64,000 nucleotides of DNA from Rozella allomycis CSF55 (taxonomy: Eukaryota > Rozellomycota): the NCBI GenBank assembly GCA_000442015.1, contig KE561154.1, forward strand, positions 1-64,000, given 5' to 3'. Each line of letters starts with the position of its first letter. Position 1 is the first letter of the stretch. The notes under the pieces are model-generated. The model was not told where the DNA came from and ran no database searches. It saw nothing but the letters and a program-made list of their open reading frames with translations. The position numbers and the translations under genes are program-made. Below, in pieces: positions 43,649 through 55,955 of this stretch.

Positions 43649-46600
43649 TTATTCATTTGATGACAAAATATTTGAAGAATTCTTTCTTAGAGAATTGACC
43701 ACTTCGATAGTTTCTTTTCTGTTATTGATAGATTCTAATTGAGACAAGGCTTTAGTGATTAACGCTTCCCTTTTATTTAATATTTTACGATGTCTTTGAA
43801 ATTCATGAGATAAAGATTGATACTAGAATAATAACAATAAAGAATAAATTTACTTCTTTTTCTAATTTTTTGTATTTCAGTTCAAAATCTTCAACTTGTT
43901 TTTGTTTTAAAGCTAATTGATCTCTTAATTGGGAATTTAACTTTGAAAGAGAATCAGCTTTAGCTTTTAATGTTTCAATTGTGGGATCGTTTGAAGCTGA
44001 TTGATGAATTTTGTTTATTTCTTCTAAATGTTTAATTTTCCTATTTGAATTTTCTAATTGTTTAGTCAAGGATCTAAAAATAGAATTGAAAATAGATTAC
44101 TCTAATTTTGAAGAATAATCTTGTTCTTTTTCATAAAATAATTCATTTGAATTTTCAAAGGCTAAAGAAAGTTTTTTATTATTTTCTTCTAATTTTTCAA
44201 ATTGAATTAAAAGATTTTCATATTCTTTTTTGAATAGATGATCTGAATGGCCATTTAATGAAAATTTATTTTGTAGATTGAAATATTCATCAGTCAAATC
44301 TTTAATTTCTTTTCCTAATTTATCATTCAATTCTTTATATTTATTTTTTTCAGTTTCCATTAATAGATTCTTTTCTTTCAATAGATCTATTTCCATTTTA
44401 GATTCATGTAGATCTTTTTTCAATCTTGAAATTTCATTATTTTGTTTTAAATTTTGTTTTGAATTATTTTCTAAATCTTTTCTTGTTACATTCAAATCTT
44501 TAGTTAGCTTTTCTATTTCGTTAGAAAGTGATCCAATTTGTTGTGAATATTCTTCAACCTTTTTGGTCAACTTGTTATTCTGACTGGTCAATTTTCTATT
44601 TTCATTTGTCAAATTATTGTTCTGATTGTTCATCTCATTAGAATAACCTTCAATTTGCTTTTCTAATTTCAACTTTTCTTGCTCCAATTGTTTCTCCAAT
44701 TTCAACTTTTCTTGCTCCAATTTCAACTTTTCTTGTACCACTTTCTCTAATTCCTTCTCCTTTTCAAATAACTTTTCTTTCTCTTTCTCCAAATTTCTCT
44801 TTTCTTCTCTTTCCACTCTTAAATCTTTCTTTAAACTTTCATTCTCCAATTCACCTTCTTCCATTCTCATTTTATAATTCTTGAATAGATTTTCTAGATT
44901 ATTCAAATAAGATTTAATAATAGATTCAACAGAAGAAATTGAATTAAATTGAACTTCAACTGGATCTAAGCCACCTAGATTAAATTTCTTTAAAATTTCA
45001 AATAAATTCTTTTGAATTGAACTTAGAATCAATTGACTGGAATTTAATAACGATTTACTAGATTCCATTTCTTTTCTCATTTCTTCTATTTCTGCTTTGG
45101 ATGATTGACTGTACAGTTTTTCTTGTTGTTTTTTCTATAACTTTAATGAATTAATTTTACTTGTTTAGAAAATGCTTCAGATGTTTCTTTCAACATTTCA
45201 TCCTTTTCTTTAATCAAACTCTTTAATATTTCAATCTCTTGTATCTTATTCTCCACAGTAGCTTCCAACCTCTTCATGTGCAAGTTGACTTTATTATCTT
45301 CATTTTCTTTATTCTCTTGAATCATCTCCACTTGTTGTCGTTGATTTTGAATTTCAATCTTGTATTCATAAATTTGTTTTTCATATTTGTTAATTTCATT
45401 TTCCTAAATTTCATAAATAGATTAGTAAATTTACAAAATCAATTTTAGATTTTTCATAAATAGATTTCAAATTATGAAATTCATTTTCTTTCAACTCTAA
45501 ATTATTCTTGTACAATTCAATTTCGTTTGAAAGTTCTTTAATCACAATTTTATTTGAATTCAATTTTTCAGAGTTTAGATTTATTTCATTTATTAAATTC
45601 TCTTTATCTTTTTCCAATTCATTTATTATCTAATTACATTGAACTGCATGGATTACTTTGTGATACTTTTTAGCAGAAGAAGCAAATTCATCTTCTTTCT
45701 GGGCCAAGTAAGATTTCAATTGTTCTTCTTTAGATAATTCTGATTTCAAAACTTTTAATTCTTTATGAAAATTTTCTTCCTTTTCAACTGAAATTGAATT
45801 GACAATTTTTAATGAATTTTGAACTTGATTTAATTTATTTTCTAATTGAATAATTTCATTCTTTTGCATTTCAATTTCATTTCTTGCTTCTTCCAATTCT
45901 ACAAGATTTGAATCTAATTCAGTTTGGTTCAAATTCAATTCAAAATTTTTCTGTTCTAAATTTACTTGCAATTCATCCAACTGTGATTTATACATCTTTA
46001 TCTCTTTTTCATATTCCACATTCTTCTTTCCTTGTTGCTTCAATTCCTTTTCAAGTTTCTTCATTTCAAAATTTATTTCTTCAATTTCACTCTTCTTTTC
46101 ATTCAAACTTTTCAATAAAGATTTATTTTCATTTTCTAATCTACTAAATTTACTCTTTAAAATATTCCATTCTGAACCCTTGTCAATTTCTACCTCTTCA
46201 GTTTTCAAAATTTCAAATATTCTTGTTTTCTCATTCAATGATTTTTCATATAATTTGTTTCTCTCTTCAATTAATTCATTTTTCAATTTTTCTTTTTCAA
46301 TCTTTAAATTTTCTCTTTCAAGTTTTACATTTTCACAATCTATTTTGGAATTTTCAGTTTCTATTTTTAGTTTTTCAATTTCAGCCTCCAATGAAACTAT
46401 TCTCTTATTTTCATTTGTTAATTTATTTTGTGATATTTTATATTCTTTTATTATTTGTTCATATTTCTGTATCTTATTATTCAACAAATTCAACTCTTTC
46501 TTATTCATTTGAAAATCTTGTATTGAAGAATTCAAATCATGTAAACTTGTTTCCTTTTCTTTCATCTTGTAAACTAAATCTTCAATTTCTTTTTCTTTTT

Positions 46601-48387
46601 TATTCAAAGTTTTTTTAATTAAATCCATTTCTTGTTTAATATTCTTCATTTCTTCATTCAATTTATCATTCTTTGCCTTTAAATCATCTTGAATTTGTTT
46701 CATCTTTTTCATTTCTTTAATTTTATTGTTTATTAAATCTTCTTTGGATAATAAACTAAATTTCAAAATATCATTTTGTCTATTCATTTCTTTAATCTCA
46801 TTTTCATATCTTTTATTAATTTCTGAAATTTCATTTTTCAATTCCGAAATTTCCAATTCTCTTTCCTTTAAACTTTCAACGCTTCCATCGATATCTTTTT
46901 CAACTTTAATAATTTCGTTTTCTTTATATTTCAATTTCTCTTTCATTTCAATCATATTTGTTTCCATTTTTATCAATTGTTTTTCTTTCTCTGCTAAATC
47001 CTTCATTAAATCTTTTTCTTTTTGTTTAAATTCATTCAATTGAACAGAAAACATTAATTCTTTCTCTTGGATAATTTCTTTTACTTCTTCTTGAAAACTT
47101 TTCTCTCTTTCTTTCAGCCCTTGCTTCATTCTTTCTATCAATTTTTGATTTTCTTGCTTAATTCTCTCTTTCTCATTCTTTTCTATTTCAATCTCTCGTT
47201 CCTTTTCTTTCTCAACTTGTTCAATCTTGTGTTGAAGAGAACTTATTTCTCTCCTGTAACCTTCAATCCTCTCTAGCATTTTTTCTTGTAAATCTTTAAA
47301 CACTTTTTCATCTTCGTTTTGTTTATTTTGGAACTCCAGAATTATTTCATTCTTTTCTTTGACATTTTCAGATTCTCTTTTTATCAATTCTTTGAATTTT
47401 TTAATCTCTTCTTCCTTTTGTTCAATCAACTTTGTTAATTCTTCTTTAGCTTCTCTTTCTTTATTCTTCACTAATTCTTGCTTATCATTTAATTCTTTCT
47501 CCTTTTCTCTCAACTCTTTATCTTTTTGTTTCAATTCATTATCTCTTTCTTTCAATTCCCTATCTTTTCCATGCAATTTATTGTCCTTTTCCCTCACTTT
47601 TTCTTCTCTATTCTTCAATTCTTCATTCAATCTTCTTATATCATCATCCTTTGTAACAATCATTTTTCTTAGCCTCTCTTGCTCTTCAATCAACTGCTCA
47701 CCCTCCATTCTCATACTCTCCCTCAACTTGTTCATCTCTTCTTTCATTCTTTCCTCAATTTCTCCAATCTTTTCCTTTAACAATTCACTCTTATTTCATA
47801 ATAGATCCCTTACTTTTCATTATACAATTTGTTATTAGATTCTTCTGCCAGCTGTCTTTGAAACCTCTCTTCCCTTATGACCCACATAAACCAATCTTAC
47901 TCCAACTCTCCAATAATCTCCTCATTATTCACTTTCCTATTCACATCAACCAAACTTATTTACTCTTTCCTACATAAACACCCCAACCAAATCTTACTGT
48001 TCAATCTCCTTTGCACTCAAATGCTCAATCAAAGCCTCCAACTCTCCAATCCGCCTATCCCCCAACCCCAAATCTCTTACCCAACAGCCTCATCATACCG
48101 CTTCTCACTCTTCTGCACCCGGATCTGCAGCTCCAAATTCTCATCCGCCAAACTGTCCATATTCGCAGGCAGCTTCTTGCTCATCTTCTCCTGCAGCGCA
48201 AACAACTTCAACTTTAAATCAAAATTCTCCTTTTTCATCTGGTTCAGCGCCTTTGCTAAAATTTATCGTCTCTTACATTCTCATTTTCTTTCAAAGATGA
48301 ATCGCCATTTTGGGCCTTTAAATCGATCGGCTTTGCGGGGGAATACGGAAGCTGCCTTTCATACGGGCCTCCATTCTGCATCGTCAT
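43649..48387 (-). CDS. CM1-domain coiled-coil protein (centrosomin/Mto1/CDK5RAP2-like gamma-tubulin anchor)
   Basis: Twelve exons, 1478 residues. Residues 45-95 form a centrosomin motif 1: ALNQMKKENFDLKLKLFALQ, EKMSKKLPANMDSLADENLE. In Mto1, Spc110 and CDK5RAP2 this binds and activates the gamma-tubulin complex. The rest is almost uninterrupted Glu/Lys-rich coiled coil. Introns: 48251-48276, 48055-48080, 47970-47997, 47937-47963, 47874-47900, 47788-47813, 45630-45656, 45404-45434, 45135-45160, 44074-44100 and 43823-43853 (26-31 nt). Introns 3 and 4 flank a 6-nt exon (47964-47969), unless they are one 61-nt intron. No PACT domain is present at the C-terminus. Confidence 0.82.
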
Positions 48388-48737
48388 AAAAATTGCCAGG
48401 GTTGGTGAAGGCAGTTTTAAGTGAGATTAGATTGTATGGTTTAGTGGATTTAGTGGATAGAAAATTATAGTACTATAGAATTATAATAGATTTAAAGTGT
48501 GATATTGTTGGGCGCTGAGTCCTGGCGAGCAGGTGAAGACTAAACACATTGTATTCTATAAAAGATTAAAGAGAGATTTGATAAATTGAGTGACAGGATT
48601 AAGTGGATAGAAATTAATTGCTTCACTGAAACAAGTTTGTGTGAAATGTTTGTGCAATGTTAAGTGGTGTGATTAGTCAATAAATACTTATAGGATCAAG
48701 CACGGATTGGCATAACTTGGATAATTTTTACAGTTTA
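48388..48737. other. intergenic, no gene seen
   Basis: About 350 bp between the CM1 gene start and the 3' end of the Cys-rich gene, both on the minus strand. AT-rich with some short near-repeats ('gtggattaagtgg', 'taagtgg'). No ORF or RNA gene is supported. Confidence 0.5.
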
Positions 48738-49790
48738 TTAAAAGGCTCTTCTTCCTGAAGTGGAAGGCAACTCTGTGAAAAAAACAAACGGCGACGCCCT
48801 ATTTTCAGATTTTTCCCATCCTATGTTTAGCGTAATAGGACTCAATGTCAAAAAATTACTGTCACTGCGTCTTCGTATCACCAATGCATTATGCGGTTGG
48901 GTGCCGTCAGGTTTGTAGTACAATACGTCATACTTTTCAAGAAAACTAGAGCCACGGTGCTTATTCATTTTTATATCGTTAACACACGAAACCGTTTTTC
49001 CACTATCCAGATCAAGGCAAATCAAAGTATCGGGATCTTTGGGGTCGACTCTGCTCAATGTTCTTACTTGCATCAACAATATATTGTGTTGCTTGGCTAT
49101 TGCTGAATCCATGCAATCTATTTTTTGAATGCCATGGTCCCACACGGTCCATTTATTACTTTTACCACACTCATCCTTCAAATCGTATCCGATCGGTTCA
49201 CATCTTTTGAGGTCTGGAATAAACATCCTGTTCTGTTTGCAGAAATCGAAACAAGCACGAACATCAGCATTGTTTGTGTCAACCAATTCAAGTACGAGAT
49301 TGTTTTTGCATTCCGAACAAGTTACCTTGCCATTTTCTTCCTTTATTTTGTCGTTATCACAGTCTTTCGGCTTTGGATAACACTTCATCTTATTTTGGGA
49401 TCTAAAGTTGTCGCCGCAATCCGAACAGCTACCATCTTTTGCGTAGCTTTTGCAACCATCAATTTTAGGAACGCAGATATCGCCTTCAGCTTTCGCCATT
49501 GGATCTCCGCATTCGTCACATTGAAATAGTCCTTTAGGTTTTTTACATCCTTCCTGTTTTCGAAAACACTTGTAGTCAATGAGTGTCGCGTCTATTTCGC
49601 AAGCTTGGCAAGTTCCTATATTTTGGTCGTTGTGAATGGCACAAGAAGGTACGTATTTGTCTTTTTTGATGCATCCCATAGCTTTCGGATAAGTTACAAC
49701 ACGCTCGTCACTTGGGCAGTTTGGGATGTCAGGAAGCGAGGATACTAGCGCTATAGCTATAGCTGTCAAAGACAATAATCTTAGAACCAT
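48738..49790 (-). CDS. secreted cysteine-rich protein, CxxC repeats
   Basis: A 350-residue single-exon gene with a clear signal peptide (MVLRLLSLTAIAIALVSSLP). Residues 20-200 contain about 24 cysteines, many as CxxC pairs (CQAC, CDEC, CSDC, CSEC) in repeated units of 25-35 residues, resembling furin-like or EGF-like cysteine-rich repeats. The last 130 residues are cysteine-poor and beta-rich. There is no second membrane segment and no obvious GPI signal, so it should be soluble or wall-bound. Similar CxxC arrays occur on protist surface antigens, but I cannot assign homology or function. A TATAAAAA lies 24-31 bp before the ATG. Confidence 0.7.
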   Translation of the reverse strand: MVLRLLSLTAIAIALVSSLPDIPNCPSDERVVTYPKAMGCIKKDKYVPSCAIHNDQNIGTCQACEIDATLIDYKCFRKQEGCKKPKGLFQCDECGDPMAKAEGDICVPKIDGCKSYAKDGSCSDCGDNFRSQNKMKCYPKPKDCDNDKIKEENGKVTCSECKNNLVLELVDTNNADVRACFDFCKQNRMFIPDLKRCEPIGYDLKDECGKSNKWTVWDHGIQKIDCMDSAIAKQHNILLMQVRTLSRVDPKDPDTLICLDLDSGKTVSCVNDIKMNKHRGSSFLEKYDVLYYKPDGTQPHNALVIRRRSDSNFLTLSPITLNIGWEKSENRASPFVFFTELPSTSGRRAF

Positions 49791-49813
49791 GCTACAGGAG
49801 GTGGCATGGGCCG

Positions 49814-49821
49814 TTTTTATA
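49814..49821 (-). promoter_or_regulatory. TATA box of the Cys-rich secreted gene
   Basis: TATAAAAA on the minus strand, 24-31 bp upstream of the ATG at 49788-49790, implying a very short leader. Confidence 0.5.
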
Positions 49822-49925
49822 TCCGAGAAAGTTAAAAATAGAATCTACTTCTAATTTTGGAACAGATGGTTTTAATTAGTTCTACAACAAAGACAACATA
49901 TATTTAAATAAAGAAATTTATTTGA

Positions 49926-52900
49926 TTACAAAGGCTTGATCTTCCTTTTTGATGGATGGAAAAAGTATGTTGCAGCCAATACTAGAATGAAAGCGAGGGT
50001 AGTAGATAGAACAATCAAAAATTGTGTCGAGACCAAAAGAGGTACTCCAGTTATACTAACAGAAAACTGAGTCTTTAATGTACAATAACTAGTAAGATTA
50101 TAGAGCATGAATTACCTGAAATCAGGATCTATGACTAGAAGGGTAAAGAAATAATGGCCATCTTCTGAACCTCGCCACGATAACCCATTCACATTTGAAG
50201 AATTCATGATGGGAAAGGGCAACGATGATTCCGAAGAAGAAAGAGAATATGCCCCAGAATAGCAATCTTTTGAATAAACATTGGTCCAGTATGTTAATGG
50301 ATTTAATATTTTTGCCAAGGAATCCCAATTATTGTCAGGTTTTCTATTACACCCTGCTGTTTTCAGATTTAAACCATAAGAATAATCTATGCGCCTTAGA
50401 TCTTCCCATACAACGAAATTTGAATCAATATATTTAATAAAAGTGTCTCCATCATACAATGCTACTTTTGGTGTAAAAGTTTCAGCGTAATAAGCTTCTA
50501 TTGGATTTCCATAAGTGTCACAATCATAAGAAATTGTCTAGTCATGAATTGAATTGACTAGTTACTTTAGAACTGGAAGAGACACTCCCATCGCTGTTTA
50601 AAAATGAGCCAGAAGGAATGGTTATTGTTGTTGAAGGACAATCAACAGTTGAATTTGAAACAACTTTTATCCTTCGTTGACTGGGGCATCCAACTCTAAT
50701 TACAGTTGACTGTTTAGCTAAAGATTTGAGTTTACTGAAGAATATTCATCACACGCCAAGTTTGCTGGATAAACTGAAAATCTAATATTTGTCACACCTT
50801 GATTCTTTATTGAAAATGGACGTAAAGTTATGTTTGTAAAATAGTTTGAAATAATTCCAGATCTTGATTTTGTTGTTACTATATCTTCTTTAATGAGATT
50901 GGCATTTGAACTTGATATTGAGATTTCAGTTTCAGAGTTTGAATTGTATGAAACGGTCAATGGAGCGGAATCATCTAAATATTAATCTGAAGACATGTTT
51001 ATACAAGCATCCAATGTATAGTCAGGTTGACCCTGAAATGTAAGATCAGAAAAGGGGCATGTTAAAGAATCATTTTCACTGTCTTCAATAGAATAACGTT
51101 ATTACTTTATAGAAACTTGACTCTGAGCGTCAATAATTCTAACAGAAATTGAACCATCTGATTTCAATGTGCTAACAAGGATATTTCCCAAATGATCAAA
51201 CTGAAAATTCACAATTTCAGTTGGAAGGCAGCCAGTGAAAGAAACTTCAACTACTTGATCGTAATCAAAAATTCCATAGAATAATCAAATTAATCTAAAA
51301 AATAGAAAATACCTGTTGTCAGTAGTTGAAATAGCAAAGTGACTATTTTGACTAGAAAACACGCGGTTGTAAACCCTTGGCGCTGAAAATAGATCGCTAT
51401 CAGTAATTTTAAATTTTGTTTCCATAAATAATTCGCCTCCATTGAGACTTTTTGTATGAAATTGAATTTAATACCTTGTTAAAACAATATCACTTAGCAA
51501 GAACATTTGAGGAGTTCCATCAACAGTGGAATGCAATTGAAAATGTTTTGCCTGTTTTATTTAAGCGATTTCATTTACGTTTGAATTGAAGAGACTTTTA
51601 AAAGGAAAAAAGTTTAATTCAAAAGAATATTTAGTAGTGAAAATGCCATTCAAATAAGATAAAATCAAATCTTTGCCAAATGAGTTTCTACAGAAAATAA
51701 ATATGTTTCCATTTGAAGATTCAACAGCAACATCATAAATTTGCCTTGTTGAATTGCCATTCCCCAATGGAAGAACTATTCCAGAAAAACTATAGCCGCC
51801 ATCATTGGAGAAATATATTTTGCCTTGACTAGAATAGATTGTTGAATTATATGGCTTATTATCAAATGCGAATAGATATTTAGAAAGTGGCAATGATTCT
51901 AATCGGAGAAGATCACACGCATCCATATCTCTTAACACATTCAATGAATTAACATCTGGAATTCCTCTACTCTTCACTATATTTCTAATCAACTTATCAA
52001 CAACATACACCCCAGTGTCAGTCAAAAACGCTATCGTTGAATCAGCAAATGCAGCAGAATACAAAAATGTATAATTTATATTCAATTTATAAAATTTCGT
52101 TGTTGATTTGAAATTATCTTGCGAGAATGAAAACACTCCATTAGGATAAATATCTGATAATCCAATAGAAACACTATTCGCACATCTGTCAGTTACAATA
52201 TTCAAATACGATGAATTCGTAGCTGCCGATACATTCAAACTCCCAATATTAATAAATGCTGAATTTATAGAATATTTTCCAATGTTAATCACAAATTCAT
52301 TTGCATATGATCTGCAACTCATCACAGACACACTGTTTCCTCCAATAGTCAATGCTATAGGTATTCCCTGTTCGGAAGGAGTCACATAAGCACTCCAATA
52401 CCTTTAATAATTCAAAAATTAGTTCATATACCCATCCTTAAAACTAGGCTCTGAAACCGAGGCCATTGAATACGATCTCGTTAATAACACCGGTGCATCT
52501 CCATTCGCATATATAGCTTTTGATAATTGTCCACTGGCAACTGAAGGTAGTACAGCCGTTCCATTATTCTCAAAGTCGCTCGATAAGTATGTACTATACA
52601 ACCAAACCCGCACTTCGCTCTTTCCATTCTCAATGTAATTAGTTTGCGATACAGAATTCATTCCCGGCTTCGCTGCAAGGTACCATTCATAACATCGTTC
52701 AACTTGAAAGTGTACGAAAAATTCATGCCTCGTATTTATATCACCATCAACAATCACGTAAAAGTCATAGTTTCCGGAAACACTGCAAGTCAGTGATATC
52801 GAATAAATAAACGTTGACCCTGCACTCGCATTATCATTGATCGTATTTGTCATATTAGATAGAAAATAACAATTGTTGGCAAGCTCCACAGTCACATTAG

Positions 52901-53078
52901 CTGCTGCAGATTTCACGTACACATTGACCTAGATATTTCTAACTGTAAATAATGCTACTGGATAGTTTGTCTGGAAATAGGGCTTTGAATCTATTAATAA
53001 TTGGGGCTCATAATATATAATTAAATGTGAATATGTAAAGGAACATAAAAGAGCAACCAATGTCAAAAAGAACCGCAT
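49926..53078 (-). CDS. CatSper auxiliary subunit beta-like single-pass membrane protein
   Basis: About 966 codons in at least ten exons. The start MRFFLTLVALLCSFTYS is a signal peptide. A large extracellular part holds propeller-like segments (IAFLTDTGVYVV, KIYFSNDGGYSFSG) and, near the C-terminus, the CatSper-beta/gamma hallmark order: VGCPSQRRI, NFVVWEDLRRIDYSYG, AGCNRKPDNNWDSL, CYSG, PIMNSSNVNGLSW, VIDPDFSYCTL, then one membrane helix and a short basic tail. Introns: 52929-52958, 52402-52431, 51553-51579, 51448-51474, 51079-51105, 50975-51004, 50710-50735, 50538-50565 and 50089-50115 (26-30 nt). Near 51270-51312 an in-frame TGA remains that no GT-AG intron I tried removes. Confidence 0.7.
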
Positions 53079-53223
53079 GCGATTGACACTCGTCTATACC
53101 AGGGTGAATGTGAATTTCAAAATTGAGATTAAGCCTATTAAGAATTAGTTAGTAGCTATGGTTTGATTTAGTATTGATAGAATTAATAAAAAAGTGTAAT
53201 ATATTTGTACATAATTTATAGTG

Positions 53224-54533
53224 CTACAATTTTCTATTACTTTGCAAATCTACCAACCAAGCAGTATCTTTGCTCATTTCTTCAAGTCGTGAGATCAACC
53301 TGTTAATTGCAAAGTACTCATCGTGAGATGAATTTCGTGGGATTGCTTCACTAGATCCGAACAAGTTTTTCGGTTTCTCAGCTGCTTGCATCAAAAGTTT
53401 AATGTTATTGTCATATGCAGCATCAATAAAGGTAATAAATCTTCGTAACTCGTTTCGATCAATACTGTCGAGCATGGGAATTCCAAGAATGAATATCACG
53501 CTGTATTTTTGAATCAGAGAAATGTAATCCGCTGCACCTAGTGGCTGTTGCACTATTATAACAACAATTACTTGTCCGCACAGTTCATTGAAATGAAAAA
53601 GTGAATAATGCCCGGCGGCGACAGGGATTCTCACATTTCTGCCGAATGTTACGAGAAAATCTTCACCGACTAGTTTTACACGAAAAAAAATAAAACCTTT
53701 AGTGTCTCCAATTATTTTATGAAAGAGCTGAAGCACTTCATTTGAAGTAGTTTCAGTTACAGGACTGAAATATGTTTTAGCTGTCACATGATTATGAGCA
53801 TTATGTTTGTTAAGCCGATAATCTACACCACCATCTAAATTGATCACCCGACATTCCCTCTTAATTAGTTCAATGCAAGGAATAAAACTATCGCGCTGAA
53901 TTCCATTCTTATACAAATCTAATGATTTTCAGGTTATAAATCATCTTTACCATCAGGATGTCTATTCGATGTTGTCACAATATAAATTCCTTGCTGGAAC
54001 ATGTTTTCCAGTAATTGGCGAAGAAGCATTGCATCCGCAATGTCAGTAACCTATTTTTAAAAGCATTATTTGCGACTTGGAACTCATCCAAACAAATAAC
54101 ATTGTTCATTTGCCTTAATTCTTGGGAAACATGTCTAATAGGTTCCGCAATTTTTTCCAACTTTAATTCATGGAGGCCTAAAGATATACTTGTTGGTTTT
54201 TCTACTTTTGTGCAACGAAATCATGAAGTGATGAAAATGTGCCCGTGTTTTCCTTATCTCAGGATGTAGCGTTTCATAGAACATATTCATCAAAGTGGTT
54301 TTCCCTGATCCAACTCCGCCAAATAAATATATTCCTTTAATAGCATCAGTATTAGTTTTTTGAAATAGATATCTCTTTTTCCTGGATAATGCAATTTGAT
54401 CTGAAAAGTCACAAAGTTGATCAATAACATTTGCTTGGAACTTGTCCTCCTTGATGATCTTTTCGTTTATTTTATGGTTATATAGATCTTTTAAAGGATG
54501 CGAATTTTTTAAAAGAGCTTTGAAAAGCTTCAT
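53224..54533 (-). CDS. AFG1: AFG1/LACE1 mitochondrial AAA-type ATPase
   Basis: Four exons, 407 residues. Walker [21 protein letters not shown]; then [16 protein letters not shown] (restored by intron 54178-54205), Walker [19 protein letters not shown] (restored by intron 54051-54076), and [20 protein letters not shown] (restored by intron 53919-53950). This order is diagnostic of AFG1, an ATPase that aids quality control of respiratory-chain subunits in the mitochondrial matrix or inner membrane. The N-terminus [12 protein letters not shown] is basic but short for a presequence. Confidence 0.92.
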
Positions 54534-54721
54534 TCTATACTCCGACTTTACTGAAATTTGGAATTTCCAAAAATCATGTTAATAACTTTAATGAACAACT
54601 TAGTTCAGACTAATAATTTAACTCTGAAAAAAGACAACAAAGAGAGTCTATCATCCCCGTGATAATAAATGTAACTCAATAGAACATTCATAATCTTGTT
54701 GACATATACAAAAAAGTTTAT

Positions 54722-55672
54722 TTAGTTTAAACAATGTAAAACCAGTTCCAGACATTGCTGCGTAACATCAAATGTAGCGTTCCCTAATTCTGTATCAATT
54801 TCATTTGGCAAATCAATCTCTGCAAAATATTTATTTCGGGCAAGAAATAGAACTCTATTTTTCTCAATATCAACTGTACATTCCTTGGCACTTTCAACCA
54901 GAGACAAATAGAACTTTATAACAAGTTTGTTTACAATCCCATTTTTTTTCACCTTTTGCAGTTTCAAAACAGGCCTCGGCAGAGCGCGAGCAAATTCGTC
55001 CAACTCAAATTTATCCACGCCAGACTTGCCAGTAGCATCACCAAATTTTTCTTCCTTCTTCTCAGTTTGCTCAACTTCCGATATAACAACATCCTTTGTC
55101 CTATAAACCAAATGATTAACAAGCTCCCCCTTGTGCTTCATTTTTGGAATCGACCATTCCCTGCCAAGCTCAACATCATTCTTTTGCTCAACCCACGCAA
55201 GCGCAAGCTCAATTATAAACTCTTGGAATCGTTTGTCTTTCAGTGATTTCTCATACACCCCGCTATTAACACACGCATCGACGACAAGACACGCGTTTCC
55301 CGCCTTATCCGTATCATTCCTAACAGGCGACAGACTCATAGGAACCTTGTAGTTGCCAGGTTCAGCACTGCCCGCCAAAATCGCTTCCAGCTCGTCGTTC
55401 TCGATTATAGGCGGACTGGGGCAGTACGGCGAATGCACTATATTAATAAACATCTTTTGGCCAGCCTGAATTATGGCCTTTTTGTTGGAGCTGATGAGCC
55501 TTGTTTTCACAACGTAGCCGCTGACAGTGTTAATCTCTCGCTGGGAGTTCTGGGGCGGCACCAGCTGGTCGGCGGACGATGATAGCATCGACAGGATGGC
55601 GGAGGGATCGTTTACGGAAAACAAATTTGGGTCGTCTGTTTCTCGTACTTTGAGGTCTTGGGGAATGTTCAT
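54722..55672 (-). CDS. PIH1-domain protein (R2TP / dynein-assembly cochaperone family)
   Basis: A 316-residue single-exon gene. The PIH1 domain spans about residues 45-190: GYVVKTRL, KMFINIVHSPYCPSPPI, VPMSLSPVRNDTDKAGNACL, FQEFIIELALAWVEQK. A CS-like C-terminal region follows (PRPVLKLQKVKKNGIVNKLV...). PIH1 proteins link clients to Hsp90 through R2TP; some members assemble axonemal dynein. Which paralogue this is (PIH1D1 or a flagellar one) cannot be told by eye. Its 5' end and upstream DNA are duplicated at about 58799-59210. Confidence 0.8.
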   Translation of the reverse strand: MNIPQDLKVRETDDPNLFSVNDPSAILSMLSSSADQLVPPQNSQREINTVSGYVVKTRLISSNKKAIIQAGQKMFINIVHSPYCPSPPIIENDELEAILAGSAEPGNYKVPMSLSPVRNDTDKAGNACLVVDACVNSGVYEKSLKDKRFQEFIIELALAWVEQKNDVELGREWSIPKMKHKGELVNHLVYRTKDVVISEVEQTEKKEEKFGDATGKSGVDKFELDEFARALPRPVLKLQKVKKNGIVNKLVIKFYLSLVESAKECTVDIEKNRVLFLARNKYFAEIDLPNEIDTELGNATFDVTQQCLELVLHCLN

Positions 55673-55955
55673 TATTGTGAAATGTGAAATTTACAAGTTG
55701 GAAATGGAGGTAAAAATATTTGGAAGAGTGTATAGGCTGTGATTTTGCAGATATTTGGTAATCTTAAATGTAAGTAATAAGGATGAATGAGATAGTCAAC
55801 AAGTATTCCACTATTTTGCTCAAAGTCTATATCGAGTCGTAATGAGTGAGTTTGTTGTGTACGAGATGCCATTGATCGATCAGTTGAAACTGCTGTCCGT
55901 AGAAATTCGCCAATAGTTACAGAAAAGCAGATGCCTCTCAAGGGAGAATATAAGG
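55570..55955. repeat. segmental duplication, copy A (PIH1 5' end and promoter)
   Basis: This block contains the first 35 or so codons of the PIH1 gene and its upstream region. It matches about 58799-59210 at high identity, including the words 'gcatcgacaggatggcggag', 'gtgaaatgtgaaatttacaa', and the right end 'attcgccaatagttacagaa'. Small indels separate the copies. Confidence 0.85.

Noticed and set aside
43803-45331. Several separate small coiled-coil genes
   Set aside because: 27-31 nt introns join them in one frame to the large CM1 gene upstream.
45884-47838. Long plus-strand ORFs rich in Phe/Ser/Leu opposite the CM1 gene (and similar ones at 60-64 kb)
   Set aside because: They are the complement of Glu/Lys-rich coiled-coil codons, which rarely give stops; no independent coding signal.
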